Both the position numbers and the translations under genes were made by a program. From positions 1 to 8,862 of the forward strand of contig CAKOLT010000031.1 of NCBI GenBank assembly GCA_934096315.1: 8,862 bases of DNA, read 5' to 3'. This document shows, piece by piece, positions 1 through 6,830 of the stretch. The DNA comes from an uncultured Bacilli bacterium. GTDB lineage: Bacteria > Bacillota_I > Bacilli_A > RF39 > UBA660. The notes under the pieces were generated by a model, which was not told the DNA's origin, did no database searches, and worked only from the letters and a program-made list of their open reading frames with translations. The number at the start of each line of letters is the position of its first letter. Position 1 is the first letter of the stretch.

Positions 1-385
<385 letters not shown>

Positions 386-438
386 AAATAATTTTTTATT
401 AAGTTCGTATCTCTGCTACTCAAATTGACGTTTTGCTC

Positions 439-453
439 AGTTTTCAAAGAACT
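439..453 (-). promoter_or_regulatory. rRNA leader boxA-like antitermination element
   Basis: The minus strand reads AGTTCTTTGAAAACT about 55 nt upstream of the mature 16S end. It closely matches the TGTTCTTTGAAAACT leader block of Bacilli rRNA operons, which includes boxA, the NusB/NusE binding site for rRNA antitermination. Position between promoter P2 and the 16S 5' end is as expected. Confidence 0.75.
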
Positions 454-490
454 AAATTCTCTTTTGCCCATTTCTTTCGGACTGTTTATT

Positions 491-519
491 AATATAACAC
501 CTTTTAATATAAAAGTCAA
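491..519 (-). promoter_or_regulatory. rRNA promoter P2 (proximal)
   Basis: The minus strand has a -35 TTGACT (514-519), a 17-nt spacer and a -10 TATATT (491-496). The predicted transcription start is near 484, giving a leader of about 100 nt before the 16S gene. Near-consensus sigma-A elements at the ideal spacing, in the expected place, make this a confident call. Confidence 0.85.
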
Positions 520-608
520 TACTTTTTTTATTATTTTTGTTATATTTTTTAATAACCATTTTCATGTGGAAATAACTATTTTTAGGTATTCCCTTGGGCT
601 GTAAATCC

Positions 609-637
609 ATAATACTCTTTTTTTTAGGCGTTGTCAA
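609..637 (-). promoter_or_regulatory. rRNA promoter P1 (distal) with UP-like A-tracts
   Basis: The minus strand has a perfect -35 TTGACA (632-637), a 17-nt spacer and -10 TATTAT (609-614). Runs of eight A on the minus strand lie directly upstream (about 641-660), resembling an UP element that contacts the alpha subunit C-terminal domain. Tandem P1/P2 promoters are the usual arrangement for rRNA operons in Bacillota. P1 and P2 -10 elements are 118 bp apart. Confidence 0.85.
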
Positions 638-806
638 CATTTTTTTTCATTTTTTTTCAAAAAATTGTTTTTTTATCAATTTTGGTTCGTTTTTATACAA
701 ATATTTTGCTGTGCTTCGTTATTATATTGTTTATTACCCCTATCTAAAATAATTAAATAGTTAATGTAATCTTACTATTTTTAATTATCTGCATATTATA
801 GATTTC

Positions 807-839
807 ATTTATTATAATATTGTCAATATTATAATAAAT
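807..839. repeat. 33-bp AT-only-type perfect palindrome (16-bp arms)
   Basis: Arm ATTTATTATAATATTG (807-822), a single central T (823), and its exact reverse complement (824-839). It lies between the ftsX terminator and the rRNA promoters in a stretch with no gene. It has no following T-run beyond ordinary AT richness, so it is not a standard intrinsic terminator. It could be a cruciform-forming site, a protein site or a weak back-up terminator. The rest of 640-870 shows nothing else I can support. Confidence 0.7.
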
Positions 840-870
840 AATACCACTAATATATTGTATGTATAATTTT

Positions 871-944
871 TAAAAAAATGACTTGATTTAAATAGAACTC
901 TGTTTCTTTATATGGAAACAAAGTTCTATTACTTGTAGTCATTT
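871..944 (-). terminator. Intrinsic terminator after ftsX
   Basis: A long hairpin begins at the ftsX stop codon. Outer stem AAATGACT (876-883) pairs with AGTCATTT (937-944). Inner stem AATAGAACT (891-899) pairs with AGTTCTATT (922-930), followed by a C/A mismatch and TGTTTC (901-906) with GAAACA (915-920). On the minus strand it runs into seven T (872-878). It separates the cell-division operon from the rRNA operon. Confidence 0.85.
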
Positions 945-1846
945 TATATTTTTAAATGTTTTCTTACAGCACTGTAACTACCAAACATACCAACTGCTGC
1001 ACCTATTACTAATAGCAATAGTGATGCTAAGTATACAAATGGTACTGGTGCTAATAGTTTTGCTAGTGATGAGCCAAATACCTGTCCTCCAAAATAATTA
1101 TATAGAGTTGTATAACCATAAATCGTGATTATTATTGGAATAATTGATCCTAGAACTCCTATAAATAGTCCTTCTATTATAAATGGTACTCTAATTGCCA
1201 TGTTAGAGGCTCCAACTAGACGCATGATTTCTATTTCTGTTTTTCTTGAATAGATAGCTAGTTTTATTGTATTGGTTATTAAAAATGCTGTTACTATTAT
1301 TAGGGCAATTACTGCACCAACACAAACTTTCTCTATTACTTTAAAAACTGTAACTAACTGGTCTACTACTTCTTCACCATAACTAATATTATTAACTTTA
1401 TCAATTTGCTTTATTTGATTTACTGTATCTTTTATTATTGCTACATCTTTAACTTTTATCATATAGCTGTCAAGTAATGGATTGGTATCTTCTGTCCACA
1501 TATCCACTAAAGGAGCAACTGCTTCTATTTTTTCTTTTGTTTCTTTGGCAGTTTCAGCTTTTGATTTAAATGTTATTTTTTCAACATTATTTATTTTTTG
1601 AATACTATGCTTAATATTATTTAAATCACTTTCTTTGGCGTCTTTATCAATAAATACAACCATGGTTACATCTTTTCTTATTGATTCAGCAAAGTTTTCT
1701 ACATTATATGAAAGTATTATAGATGTGGCTACTACAATTAAAGTAATTGTAATACAGGAGATAGAGGCTAGAGATAGAGAAAAATTTCTAATTACACTTT
1801 TAAAAGCATCTCTAAAATATCTTTTAAAACTTCTAATGCCCTTCAT
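944..1846 (-). CDS. ftsX: Cell division ABC transporter permease FtsX
   Basis: This 300-residue protein is the membrane half of the FtsEX complex. In Bacillota FtsEX activates septal or sidewall peptidoglycan hydrolases through their coiled-coil partners rather than moving a substrate. A basic cytoplasmic N-terminus precedes TM1 (about 22-46). A large external domain (about 47-172) follows, then TM2 (about 173-196), TM3 (222-246) and TM4 (268-290). The cytoplasmic motif RKTEIEIMRLVGAS after TM2 is the conserved permease region that docks on the ATPase. The length and four-TM layout are typical. Its start overlaps ftsE by 14 bp and has an AGAAAGGA ribosome binding site inside ftsE, so the two are translationally coupled. 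A strong terminator follows the TAA stop. Confidence 0.96.
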   Translation of the reverse strand: MKGIRSFKRYFRDAFKSVIRNFSLSLASISCITITLIVVATSIILSYNVENFAESIRKDVTMVVFIDKDAKESDLNNIKHSIQKINNVEKITFKSKAETAKETKEKIEAVAPLVDMWTEDTNPLLDSYMIKVKDVAIIKDTVNQIKQIDKVNNISYGEEVVDQLVTVFKVIEKVCVGAVIALIIVTAFLITNTIKLAIYSRKTEIEIMRLVGASNMAIRVPFIIEGLFIGVLGSIIPIIITIYGYTTLYNYFGGQVFGSSLAKLLAPVPFVYLASLLLLVIGAAVGMFGSYSAVRKHLKI

Positions 1847-2525
1847 AGTATTTTCCTTTCTCTATATCTTGTTTTAATCTGCCCTCTTCCAAACATATTA
1901 CTCTTTTATTCATTCTATTTACTATATCTCTATCGTGTGTAGCCATAATAATAGTAGTGCCAAGTTTATTAATATCATCTAAGACTTTCATTATACCCAT
2001 ACTAGTGTCTGGGTCTAAGTTTCCTGTAGGTTCGTCACAAATTAATAATTTAGGGTTATTGACTATAGCCCTTGCAATTACTACTCTTTGTTGTTCTCCT
2101 CCGGATAATTGGTTTGGATACTGTCTTACTTTGTGTTTAAGTCCAACTAAATCTAATACTTCCATTACCCTTTTCTGGATTTTTCTCTTGTCATAGCCAA
2201 AGACTTCCATGGCAAAGGCAACATTTTCATATACAGTTAGTTTTGGAAGTAGTTTGAAATCCTGAAATACTACTCCAATTTTTCTTCTTAAAATATATAC
2301 TTTTCTATTTTTTAATTTAGCAACATTAATTCCCCCAATAATAATGGACCCTTTATCCGGTTTTTCTTCACGGTATAACATCTTGATAAATGTTGATTTA
2401 CCACTACCAGAAGCCCCTATTACAAAGACGAATTCCCCTTTAGAAATACTTACATTAAAATCATATAATGCAACTGTTCCCGTAGGATAAGTCTTTTGGA
2501 CATCAGCTACTCTAATTAATTCCAT
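1833..2525 (-). CDS. ftsE: Cell division ATP-binding protein FtsE
   Basis: This 230-residue ABC ATPase powers FtsX on the cytoplasmic face of the membrane. Every nucleotide-binding motif is intact: Walker A GASGSGKS (37-44), Q-loop Gln88 in VFQDFKLLP, signature LSGGEQQR (140-147), Walker B LLICDEP (160-166, catalytic Glu165), D-loop GNLDPD and H-loop His197 in MATHD. VFQDFKLLP and the short length are typical of FtsE rather than of LolD/MacB-type paralogues, and the partner ftsX overlaps its 3' end. The ATG at 2525 follows AGAGGTG at good spacing. The 76-bp gap upstream holds an extended -10 element, so ftsEX can probably be transcribed apart from prfB and yitT. Confidence 0.97.
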   Translation of the reverse strand: MELIRVADVQKTYPTGTVALYDFNVSISKGEFVFVIGASGSGKSTFIKMLYREEKPDKGSIIIGGINVAKLKNRKVYILRRKIGVVFQDFKLLPKLTVYENVAFAMEVFGYDKRKIQKRVMEVLDLVGLKHKVRQYPNQLSGGEQQRVVIARAIVNNPKLLICDEPTGNLDPDTSMGIMKVLDDINKLGTTIIMATHDRDIVNRMNKRVICLEEGRLKQDIEKGKYYEGH

Positions 2526-2552
2526 ACTTCACCTCTTTTTTGTACAATTATA

Positions 2553-2561
2553 ATTATATCA
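2553..2561 (-). promoter_or_regulatory. Candidate extended -10 promoter for ftsEX
   Basis: The minus strand reads TGATATAAT, an extended -10 (TGN plus perfect TATAAT), about 28 bp before the ftsE start. The -35 region is poor (TTTATT at 17-nt spacing), which extended -10 promoters tolerate. In very AT-rich DNA a chance match is possible. Confidence 0.5.
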
Positions 2562-2601
2562 TTTTTTTTTATTTTAATAAATAGTATTTGTTTATTTTAC
2601 A

Positions 2602-3447
2602 TTAATTTCCTCTAAAAACTTCGTATGTGTCTGTAATTAAAAAGAATGCATTTTTATCTATCTCTAGTACGTACTCTTTTAATATAGTGTACTGTTTGGT
2701 AGGAATTACGCAAAGTAACATTTTTTTTGTTTTTCCACTTACTCCACCTTTAACATTCATCAGTGTAAAACTATCCTTATATTTTTCTTGCAAATAATTT
2801 TCTACTTTTTTCTCTTCGTCCGTTATTATGTAGAAAGTTTTTTTATCAGATATTCCAATTAATACTTTATCAATAACTATACTAATTATATATAATGCAA
2901 TTATTGCATATAAACACTTGTCTATACCAAAGACATAACCCCCGATTAATATTATAATAATATTTATTATGGAAATTGCTTTTCCTATGGAGATTTTAAA
3001 ATATTTATGTATAACTTGTGCTAAAATTTGAAATCCGCCAAGTGAATAACCCGATTTTAGAATTAAACCATTTGCAAAACCGTATGTAATACTTCCAAAA
3101 ATAATAATTAGTAAACTGCTTGTACCATCTAGTGAGATCATATTTACATATACTTTACTCCATTCAATAAATAAGGGAAACAGAATTGTTCCAAGCATTG
3201 AATTAATGGTGGTTTGTTTTCCTAATGTAAAATAGCTAAGTATTATTAATGCAAGGGATACTACTAAAATGAATAAACTCTCATTTATATTGAAATTTTC
3301 TCGAAATATTATTGATAAACCAGATACTCCCCCGATTACAAAATTGTTTGGGGAAAAGAATACATTAAATGATAGAGCTGCTAAAAAGGTTGCAAATATA
3401 AATATAGATATTTTTTCATAGATATTCGAAGGACTCATATCACTCAT
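2602..3447 (-). CDS. YitT-family membrane protein (second of tandem pair)
   Basis: A 281-residue integral membrane protein with about five or six hydrophobic spans in the first 190 residues, including glycine-rich signatures FVIGGVSGLS (about 36-45) and SGYSLGGFQILA (about 131-142). These are the YitT/DUF161 membrane repeats. The soluble C-terminus (about 200-281, FYIITDEEKKVENYL... and VKGGVSGKTKKMLLCVIP) matches the DUF2179 domain that usually ends YitT proteins, a fold related to ligand-binding regulatory domains. The molecular function of the family is not established. It overlaps the upstream paralogue by 8 bp. An AAAGGA ribosome binding site lies 11 nt before ATG 3447; a second in-frame ATG at 3438 is possible. 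The tail and loop motifs closely parallel the upstream copy, so the pair looks like a tandem duplication. Confidence 0.88.
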   Translation of the reverse strand: MSDMSPSNIYEKISIFIFATFLAALSFNVFFSPNNFVIGGVSGLSIIFRENFNINESLFILVVSLALIILSYFTLGKQTTINSMLGTILFPLFIEWSKVYVNMISLDGTSSLLIIIFGSITYGFANGLILKSGYSLGGFQILAQVIHKYFKISIGKAISIINIIIILIGGYVFGIDKCLYAIIALYIISIVIDKVLIGISDKKTFYIITDEEKKVENYLQEKYKDSFTLMNVKGGVSGKTKKMLLCVIPTKQYTILKEYVLEIDKNAFFLITDTYEVFRGN

Positions 3448-4336
3448 AATAATCTATTTCCTTTCTATTTACTTCGTAGGCATCACATACTAGAAAGAAT
3501 ACACTTTCATCTATCATTTTTAATCTTTCTTTTACATAAAAGTATCTTCTTGTGGGAACAACTGCTAGAAGAAGTGATTTATTTTCTTTAGAGTAACCTC
3601 CTTTTGCTTTAATTAAAGTTACACCAGAGTTTAATACATTTAGTAAAAATTTTCTTGTTTCTTCTTCCTTTTCCGTTAAAATATAAAATGCTTTACTTTG
3701 TGATATTCCTAAAATGATTTTATCAATCATTATACTAATTATATATAATATGAGTATTCCATAGAATAATATTTCCCATGAATAAACTGTACATCCGAAT
3801 AAAACTACTAATCCATCTGCCAGAAATTTGTTTTTTCCCATACCACTTTTACTAAATTTATTAAATATGAGTCCTACTATGTCAGTTCCTCCAGTAGTGT
3901 ATCCTGTTTTAAATATAAATCCAAAACCAACTCCTGCAATTACTGCACCAAAAATAGCAATTACTATTAATTCAACGTTATCTAAATTTATAAATGGTAC
4001 TAAATATTCGGTTAGATATACATAGATTGGAAAGATGATTGAACCAATAATAGCATTTTTTGTTTGTTTGCTACCTAGTACTATAAAGCTTAATATTAAT
4101 AAGACTATGTTTGCAACTGCTATAAAGACAACGGGTTCTATTCCAAACTGTTTCATAACTATAGACAATCCTGATACTCCAAAACATACTATATTATGTG
4201 GTAGGAAGAATATATTAAATGCTATAGCTACAATTAAACACCCTAAATTTAAATATAATAGTTCTTTTACTTTATTTCTTTTTTTTATTTTGTTTAATAG
4301 TTTTTCAACCTCTTTTTTTCTTTTATTAAATATCAT
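3440..4336 (-). CDS. YitT-family membrane protein (first of tandem pair)
   Basis: A 298-residue membrane protein. A lysine-rich N-terminus (about 1-23) is followed by membrane spans from about 24 to 200 with the family motifs VCFGVSGLSIV (about 51-61) and TGYTTGGTDIVG (about 145-156). The C-terminal DUF2179-type domain (about 215-298) contains KAFYILTEKEEET and KAKGGYSKENKSLLLAVVPTR. Family members are widespread in Bacillota but their role is unknown, and transport or ligand sensing would be inference. The start codon overlaps the prfB stop as ATGA (4333-4336). Its ribosome binding site GGAGG is made from the last glycine codons of prfB, so translation is coupled to prfB. It ends in TGA and overlaps the next yitT gene by 8 bp. 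Confidence 0.9.
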   Translation of the reverse strand: MIFNKRKKEVEKLLNKIKKRNKVKELLYLNLGCLIVAIAFNIFFLPHNIVCFGVSGLSIVMKQFGIEPVVFIAVANIVLLILSFIVLGSKQTKNAIIGSIIFPIYVYLTEYLVPFINLDNVELIVIAIFGAVIAGVGFGFIFKTGYTTGGTDIVGLIFNKFSKSGMGKNKFLADGLVVLFGCTVYSWEILFYGILILYIISIMIDKIILGISQSKAFYILTEKEEETRKFLLNVLNSGVTLIKAKGGYSKENKSLLLAVVPTRRYFYVKERLKMIDESVFFLVCDAYEVNRKEIDYYE

Positions 4337-5410
4337 TTTTTACCTCCACGTAAAGAATCTTTAATAAATTCCTCTATTTTTCCATCTAGTACTTCGTTTA
4401 CAGAAGATGTAGTTGTTCCCGTATCATTATCTTTAACTAGGGTATATGGACACATAACATAACTTCTTTTTCCAGATGCAAAACTTATTTCTTTTTTAGG
4501 ACCAGATATATTTTTTAAATTTTTATCTCTTTTTTCTTCTTCTAGAATATATAATTTACTTTTTAAAATTTCTAAAGCTTTCTCTTTATTTCTAATTTGA
4601 CTTCTTTCATTTTGACAGGTGACTACTATACCAGATTTTTTATGGGTGATTCTTACTGCACTATCAGTAGTATTTACACTTTGTCCTCCAGCACCACTAC
4701 TGTGGTATACATCTATCTTTAAGTCAGCAGGATTTATTTCTATATTTATTTGATTAGATATTTCAGGGACTATATCTACTGCCGCAAATGAAGTGTGTCT
4801 TCTTTTTCCAGAGTCAAAGGGACTAATTCTAACTAAACGATGGACACCTTTTTCTCCTTTTAAATATCCGTATGCATAAGATCCAATTACTTTGATTAAT
4901 ACGCTTTTTATTCCTACTTCTTCTTTTTGAATATCTATTACTTCAATGTTATATCCATTATTTTCTAAATATCTTGTATACATTCTATATAACATATTAG
5001 CCCAGTCCATGGACTCTGTACCCCCTGCTCCGGCATGGATTTCCAAAGTACAATTATTTTTGTCATATTTTCCATTCAGATAAGTTATTAGTTTGAAATC
5101 TTCAACTTCTTGGTTTAAATTATTATATTCCTCCTCTAGGATAGATAATAATTCACTATCAATATTGCCTTCCGCTAATAATTCTAGATTATTTTTTATT
5201 CTATTTTCAATACTTTCTAACTTTGTTATTTGTTTTGTTAATTCTGATATATTTTTAATTATCTCATCTGCTTGAGATTTTTTTTGCCAAAAGTCTTCTT
5301 CTAATGTCTTTTCATTTAGTTTATTTAAAGTATCTTTCTTGTTATCAATGTCAAAGATACCCCCTTATTTGGTTTATTTCATCATTTAGTTTTTTATATG
5401 CTTCGTACAT
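4333..5410 (-). CDS. prfB: Peptide chain release factor 2 (programmed +1 frameshift)
   Basis: RF2 recognises UAA and UGA stops and triggers peptidyl-tRNA hydrolysis in the ribosome. The gene starts at ATG 5410 (GGGAGG upstream). It reads 19 codons to CTT, meets an in-frame UGA (5353-5351), shifts +1 and continues from GAC at 5352 to TGA at 4335-4333, giving about 358 residues, close to the family norm of ~365. The N-terminal helical domain is charged and coiled-coil-like. The stop-recognition tripeptide SPF is at about 196-198 and the catalytic GGQ at about 241-243 (SSGAGGQSVNTTDSAVRITH). A single-frame reading would miss the first ~120 residues and begin at an internal TTG (5046). The stop is itself UGA, so RF2 also terminates its own synthesis. 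It has its own promoter and overlaps yitT by 4 bp. Confidence 0.97.
5350..5365 (-). promoter_or_regulatory. prfB autoregulatory +1 frameshift site
   Basis: The minus strand reads AGGGGGTATCTTTGAC: a Shine-Dalgarno-like AGGGGG, a 3-nt spacer, the slippery CUU, the in-frame UGA and a following C. This is the canonical RF2 recoding signal. When RF2 is scarce, the ribosome pauses at UGA and slips onto UUU, making full-length RF2. When RF2 is plentiful, it terminates after codon 19. Confidence 0.97.
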
Positions 5411-5429
5411 AGTCTTCCTCCCTATCATA

Positions 5430-5458
5430 ATTTTACCAAAATAGTGATTAAATGTCTA
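5430..5458 (-). promoter_or_regulatory. prfB promoter
   Basis: The minus strand has a -35 TAGACA (5453-5458, five of six consensus bases), a 17-nt spacer and -10 TAAAAT (5430-5435), preceded by TGG, which also makes it an extended -10. The predicted start is near 5423, leaving a very short leader that carries the GGGAGG ribosome binding site. It lies just after the stop of the Nudix-like gene. Confidence 0.7.
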
Positions 5459-5465
5459 TATTTGT

Positions 5466-5849
5466 TTAATAATTATTTATAATTTCTTTAAAAAAGGAAT
5501 CTACTCTTAGTATTTCTTTCTCTTTTAACTGTAATAATTCATACTTGGTTACCCATTTTTGATTATCATTTGTTACACTAATATTTGTTTTAAAAATCCA
5601 TGTATCAAATATATCACATTCTGTCTTTTGATATTTAATTTTACTACCTATAAGTTTACTATTTTCTTTATTTAGACATAGTCCATATTCAGAATTTATT
5701 TTTTCTAAACTAGTATCTATGCTATTTTCTAAAGATAGTATTGTTGGTAGATTCCATTTACCTAATTCTTTATCTTTTAATATTAGAAATTCTCCTCTAT
5801 GATTTAATAGATATATGTATGCAATTATTATATTTTTAGACTCTTCCAT
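5466..5849 (-). CDS. Small Nudix-fold-like protein with a degenerate Nudix box
   Basis: A 127-residue soluble protein. The opening IIIAYIYLLNHRGEFLILKDKELGKWNLPT resembles the first strands of a Nudix domain (..r.g.vLl.....g.W.lPgG). The Nudix box would be at about 33-56, where SLEKINSEYGL aligns with the usual A..REL.EE.GL. The glycines after LP and most metal-binding positions of RExxEE are replaced (EKINSE). True Nudix hydrolases need these glutamates for metal-dependent pyrophosphate cleavage, so this copy is probably non-catalytic or a ligand binder. The ATG at 5849 follows AGGGGG at short spacing. The gene sits between an intrinsic terminator and prfB, and I see no strong promoter of its own. 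The family assignment is tentative. Confidence 0.6.
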   Translation of the reverse strand: MEESKNIIIAYIYLLNHRGEFLILKDKELGKWNLPTILSLENSIDTSLEKINSEYGLCLNKENSKLIGSKIKYQKTECDIFDTWIFKTNISVTNDNQKWVTKYELLQLKEKEILRVDSFFKEIINNY

Positions 5850-5865
5850 AATGCCCCCTTTAATA

Positions 5866-5892
5866 GAAAAAAACTTGCATTAAAATGCAAGT
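5866..5892 (-). terminator. Intrinsic terminator, probably of the interrupted tRNA gene
   Basis: The stem ACTTGCAT (5873-5880) pairs with ATGCAAGT (5885-5892) around a 4-nt loop. On the minus strand it runs straight into seven T (5867-5873). It lies 11 bp past the tRNA-like 3' end and so would have served a minus-strand tRNA gene. It now terminates anything leaving the prophage end toward the Nudix-like gene. Confidence 0.8.
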
Positions 5893-5902
5893 AATATTCA
5901 CA

Positions 5903-5921
5903 TGGCGCCTGATGTAGGGAT
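5903..5921 (-). other. Putative prophage attachment site: tRNA 3'-end remnant
   Basis: The minus strand reads ATCCCTACATCAGGCGCCA. It fits a tRNA 3' end from position 58: T-loop tail ATC, T-stem CCTAC, acceptor ATCAGGC, discriminator G, then CCA. The bases before it (an A-run) do not continue into a T-loop or tRNA body. An intrinsic terminator follows. Remnants like this mark one end of elements integrated by tyrosine recombinases into tRNA 3' ends. No A/U70 pattern typical of tmRNA (G3-U70) is present, so an ordinary tRNA is more likely. Which tRNA cannot be read, though G73 fits Arg or Ser, among others. The partner site would be beyond the right edge. Confidence 0.6.
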
Positions 5922-5988
5922 TTTTTTCAATTATTTTGCATTATTATTGCCTTATTTTTATTGATTTTTCCATTATTTTTTTATTTCA

Positions 5989-6034
5989 ATTACTCTCAGC
6001 CCACCCACTTCGGAGTAATTTTGGAGTAATTTTT
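5989..6034. repeat. Inverted and tandem repeats next to the att remnant
   Basis: AATTACTC (5989-5996) is the inverted copy of GAGTAATT (6014-6021), enclosing a GC-rich island in otherwise very AT-rich DNA. GGAGTAATTTT occurs twice in tandem (6013-6023 and 6024-6034). Short direct repeats near an att core are typical of recombinase arm-binding sites, but the assignment is inference. The remainder of 5922-6094 holds no gene that I can support. Confidence 0.5.
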
Positions 6035-6048
6035 TTATGGTAAATTAA

Positions 6049-6076
6049 TTGTATCATACCCTTTAATATTTTGCAA
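6049..6076 (-). promoter_or_regulatory. Candidate promoter facing the att remnant
   Basis: The minus strand has TTGCAA (6071-6076), a 16-nt spacer and TACAAT (6049-6054) with an upstream TGA, making an extended -10. No ORF with a ribosome binding site follows. It could drive a short transcript across the repeat region that ends at the terminator near 5867, or be a chance match. Confidence 0.35.
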
Positions 6077-6094
6077 ATATAAACATGTATTTAA

Positions 6095-6829
6095 TTACTT
6101 GCTCTTTAATTCATTATACATCTTTTTAGTTCCACCCAACCAATTAACATTAAGATTGTAAGGGTCGTTTTCAGCACCAATAGGACAATACTTCGGTTGT
6201 ATCTTTTCTAGTGTGTCAAGTCCTATATCAAAGTAATTATATTTAAGATTATTTAGAAAGGCTACAATACCCTCCTCTAGTGAATTATAAGTTATAAGTC
6301 CACTAGTGCACATCATACCACCAACGTTGTTTTTACTTCTAAAGGCAACACTAGTGTAGTTACCAGTTTCCCATTTACTAATTGCTATACTCATTAGTGT
6401 TTGCTCCTCTGTTAAACCTATTTCTTCGGCTTTCTCATAAATTAAACAACTTGTACTATCAAACTTACATTCCTGTACCTTTTCCCCCTCGACGTTAAAA
6501 TTTATTGGTTCTGAATTAATGTGTATTGCATTTATTGAGAGTGTATCTAATAAATCTATATTATGGCTATTACAAACTACCATAATATTTGAAATTGTAT
6601 TAATTATTAACGTATAAATGAGTGCTACTCTTATAACCCTTGGAATTTTCATAAATAATTTTATCACTAAATTATTAAAACATTTTATAATAGTATAAAT
6701 AATATAAACAAGTGCTACAATGATATAAAAAATACTCATTATTATGTTTTTAGGAAGTGCCTTTAAGTTTCTTTTTATTCTTCTTTTTAATCTATTCTTT
6801 TTTGAATATTTTTGTACTCTACTCTCCAT
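6095..6829 (-). CDS. Membrane-anchored muralytic-domain protein (glucosaminidase/transglycosylase-like), prophage accessory
   Basis: A 244-residue protein. The first ~25 residues are strongly basic. Hydrophobic segments lie at about 28-50 and 67-87, joined by another basic loop, then a linker and a C-terminal domain (about 125-244). The pattern TLMSIAISKWETGNYTS..F..KNNVGGMM...L..YNSLEEGI and a closing KYCPIGAENDPYNLNVNW resembles glucosaminidase/SLT-type lysozyme-fold domains, with Glu154 in KWETG as candidate catalytic acid. It would cut glycan strands if exported. Start: ATG 6829 follows AGGGAGG (6839-6845), whereas an upstream in-frame ATG at 6853 lies before that ribosome binding site and is rejected. 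The 31-aa ORF stops one base before this ATG, so translation is probably coupled. Five cysteines after TM2 are unusual. It is the last gene before the att remnant, and its role (lysis, exclusion or injection) is unknown. Confidence 0.65.
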   Translation of the reverse strand: MESRVQKYSKKNRLKRRIKRNLKALPKNIIMSIFYIIVALVYIIYTIIKCFNNLVIKLFMKIPRVIRVALIYTLIINTISNIMVVCNSHNIDLLDTLSINAIHINSEPINFNVEGEKVQECKFDSTSCLIYEKAEEIGLTEEQTLMSIAISKWETGNYTSVAFRSKNNVGGMMCTSGLITYNSLEEGIVAFLNNLKYNYFDIGLDTLEKIQPKYCPIGAENDPYNLNVNWLGGTKKMYNELKSK

Positions 6830-6830
6830 A

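Noticed and set aside
452..640. A 62-aa minus-strand open frame upstream of the 16S gene
   Set aside because: It spans both rRNA promoters and the leader, is low-complexity lysine/asparagine-rich and overlaps boxA. It is best seen as promoter DNA.
1635..4364. Several plus-strand frames of 65-109 aa opposite ftsX, ftsE, yitT and prfB
   Set aside because: They lie wholly within confidently identified minus-strand genes, lack ribosome binding sites and have no recognisable domains.
4333..5046. A shorter 237-aa prfB starting at an internal TTG
   Set aside because: The upstream frame continues to a perfect RF2 frameshift site and an ATG with ribosome binding site at 5410. The TTG is an internal leucine codon.
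5903..5921. tmRNA (ssrA) 3' end as the integration target
   Set aside because: tmRNA acceptor stems carry the alanine G3-U70 signature and end in ..CUCCA-like sequence. Here the acceptor is ATCAGGC with G73, which fits an ordinary tRNA.
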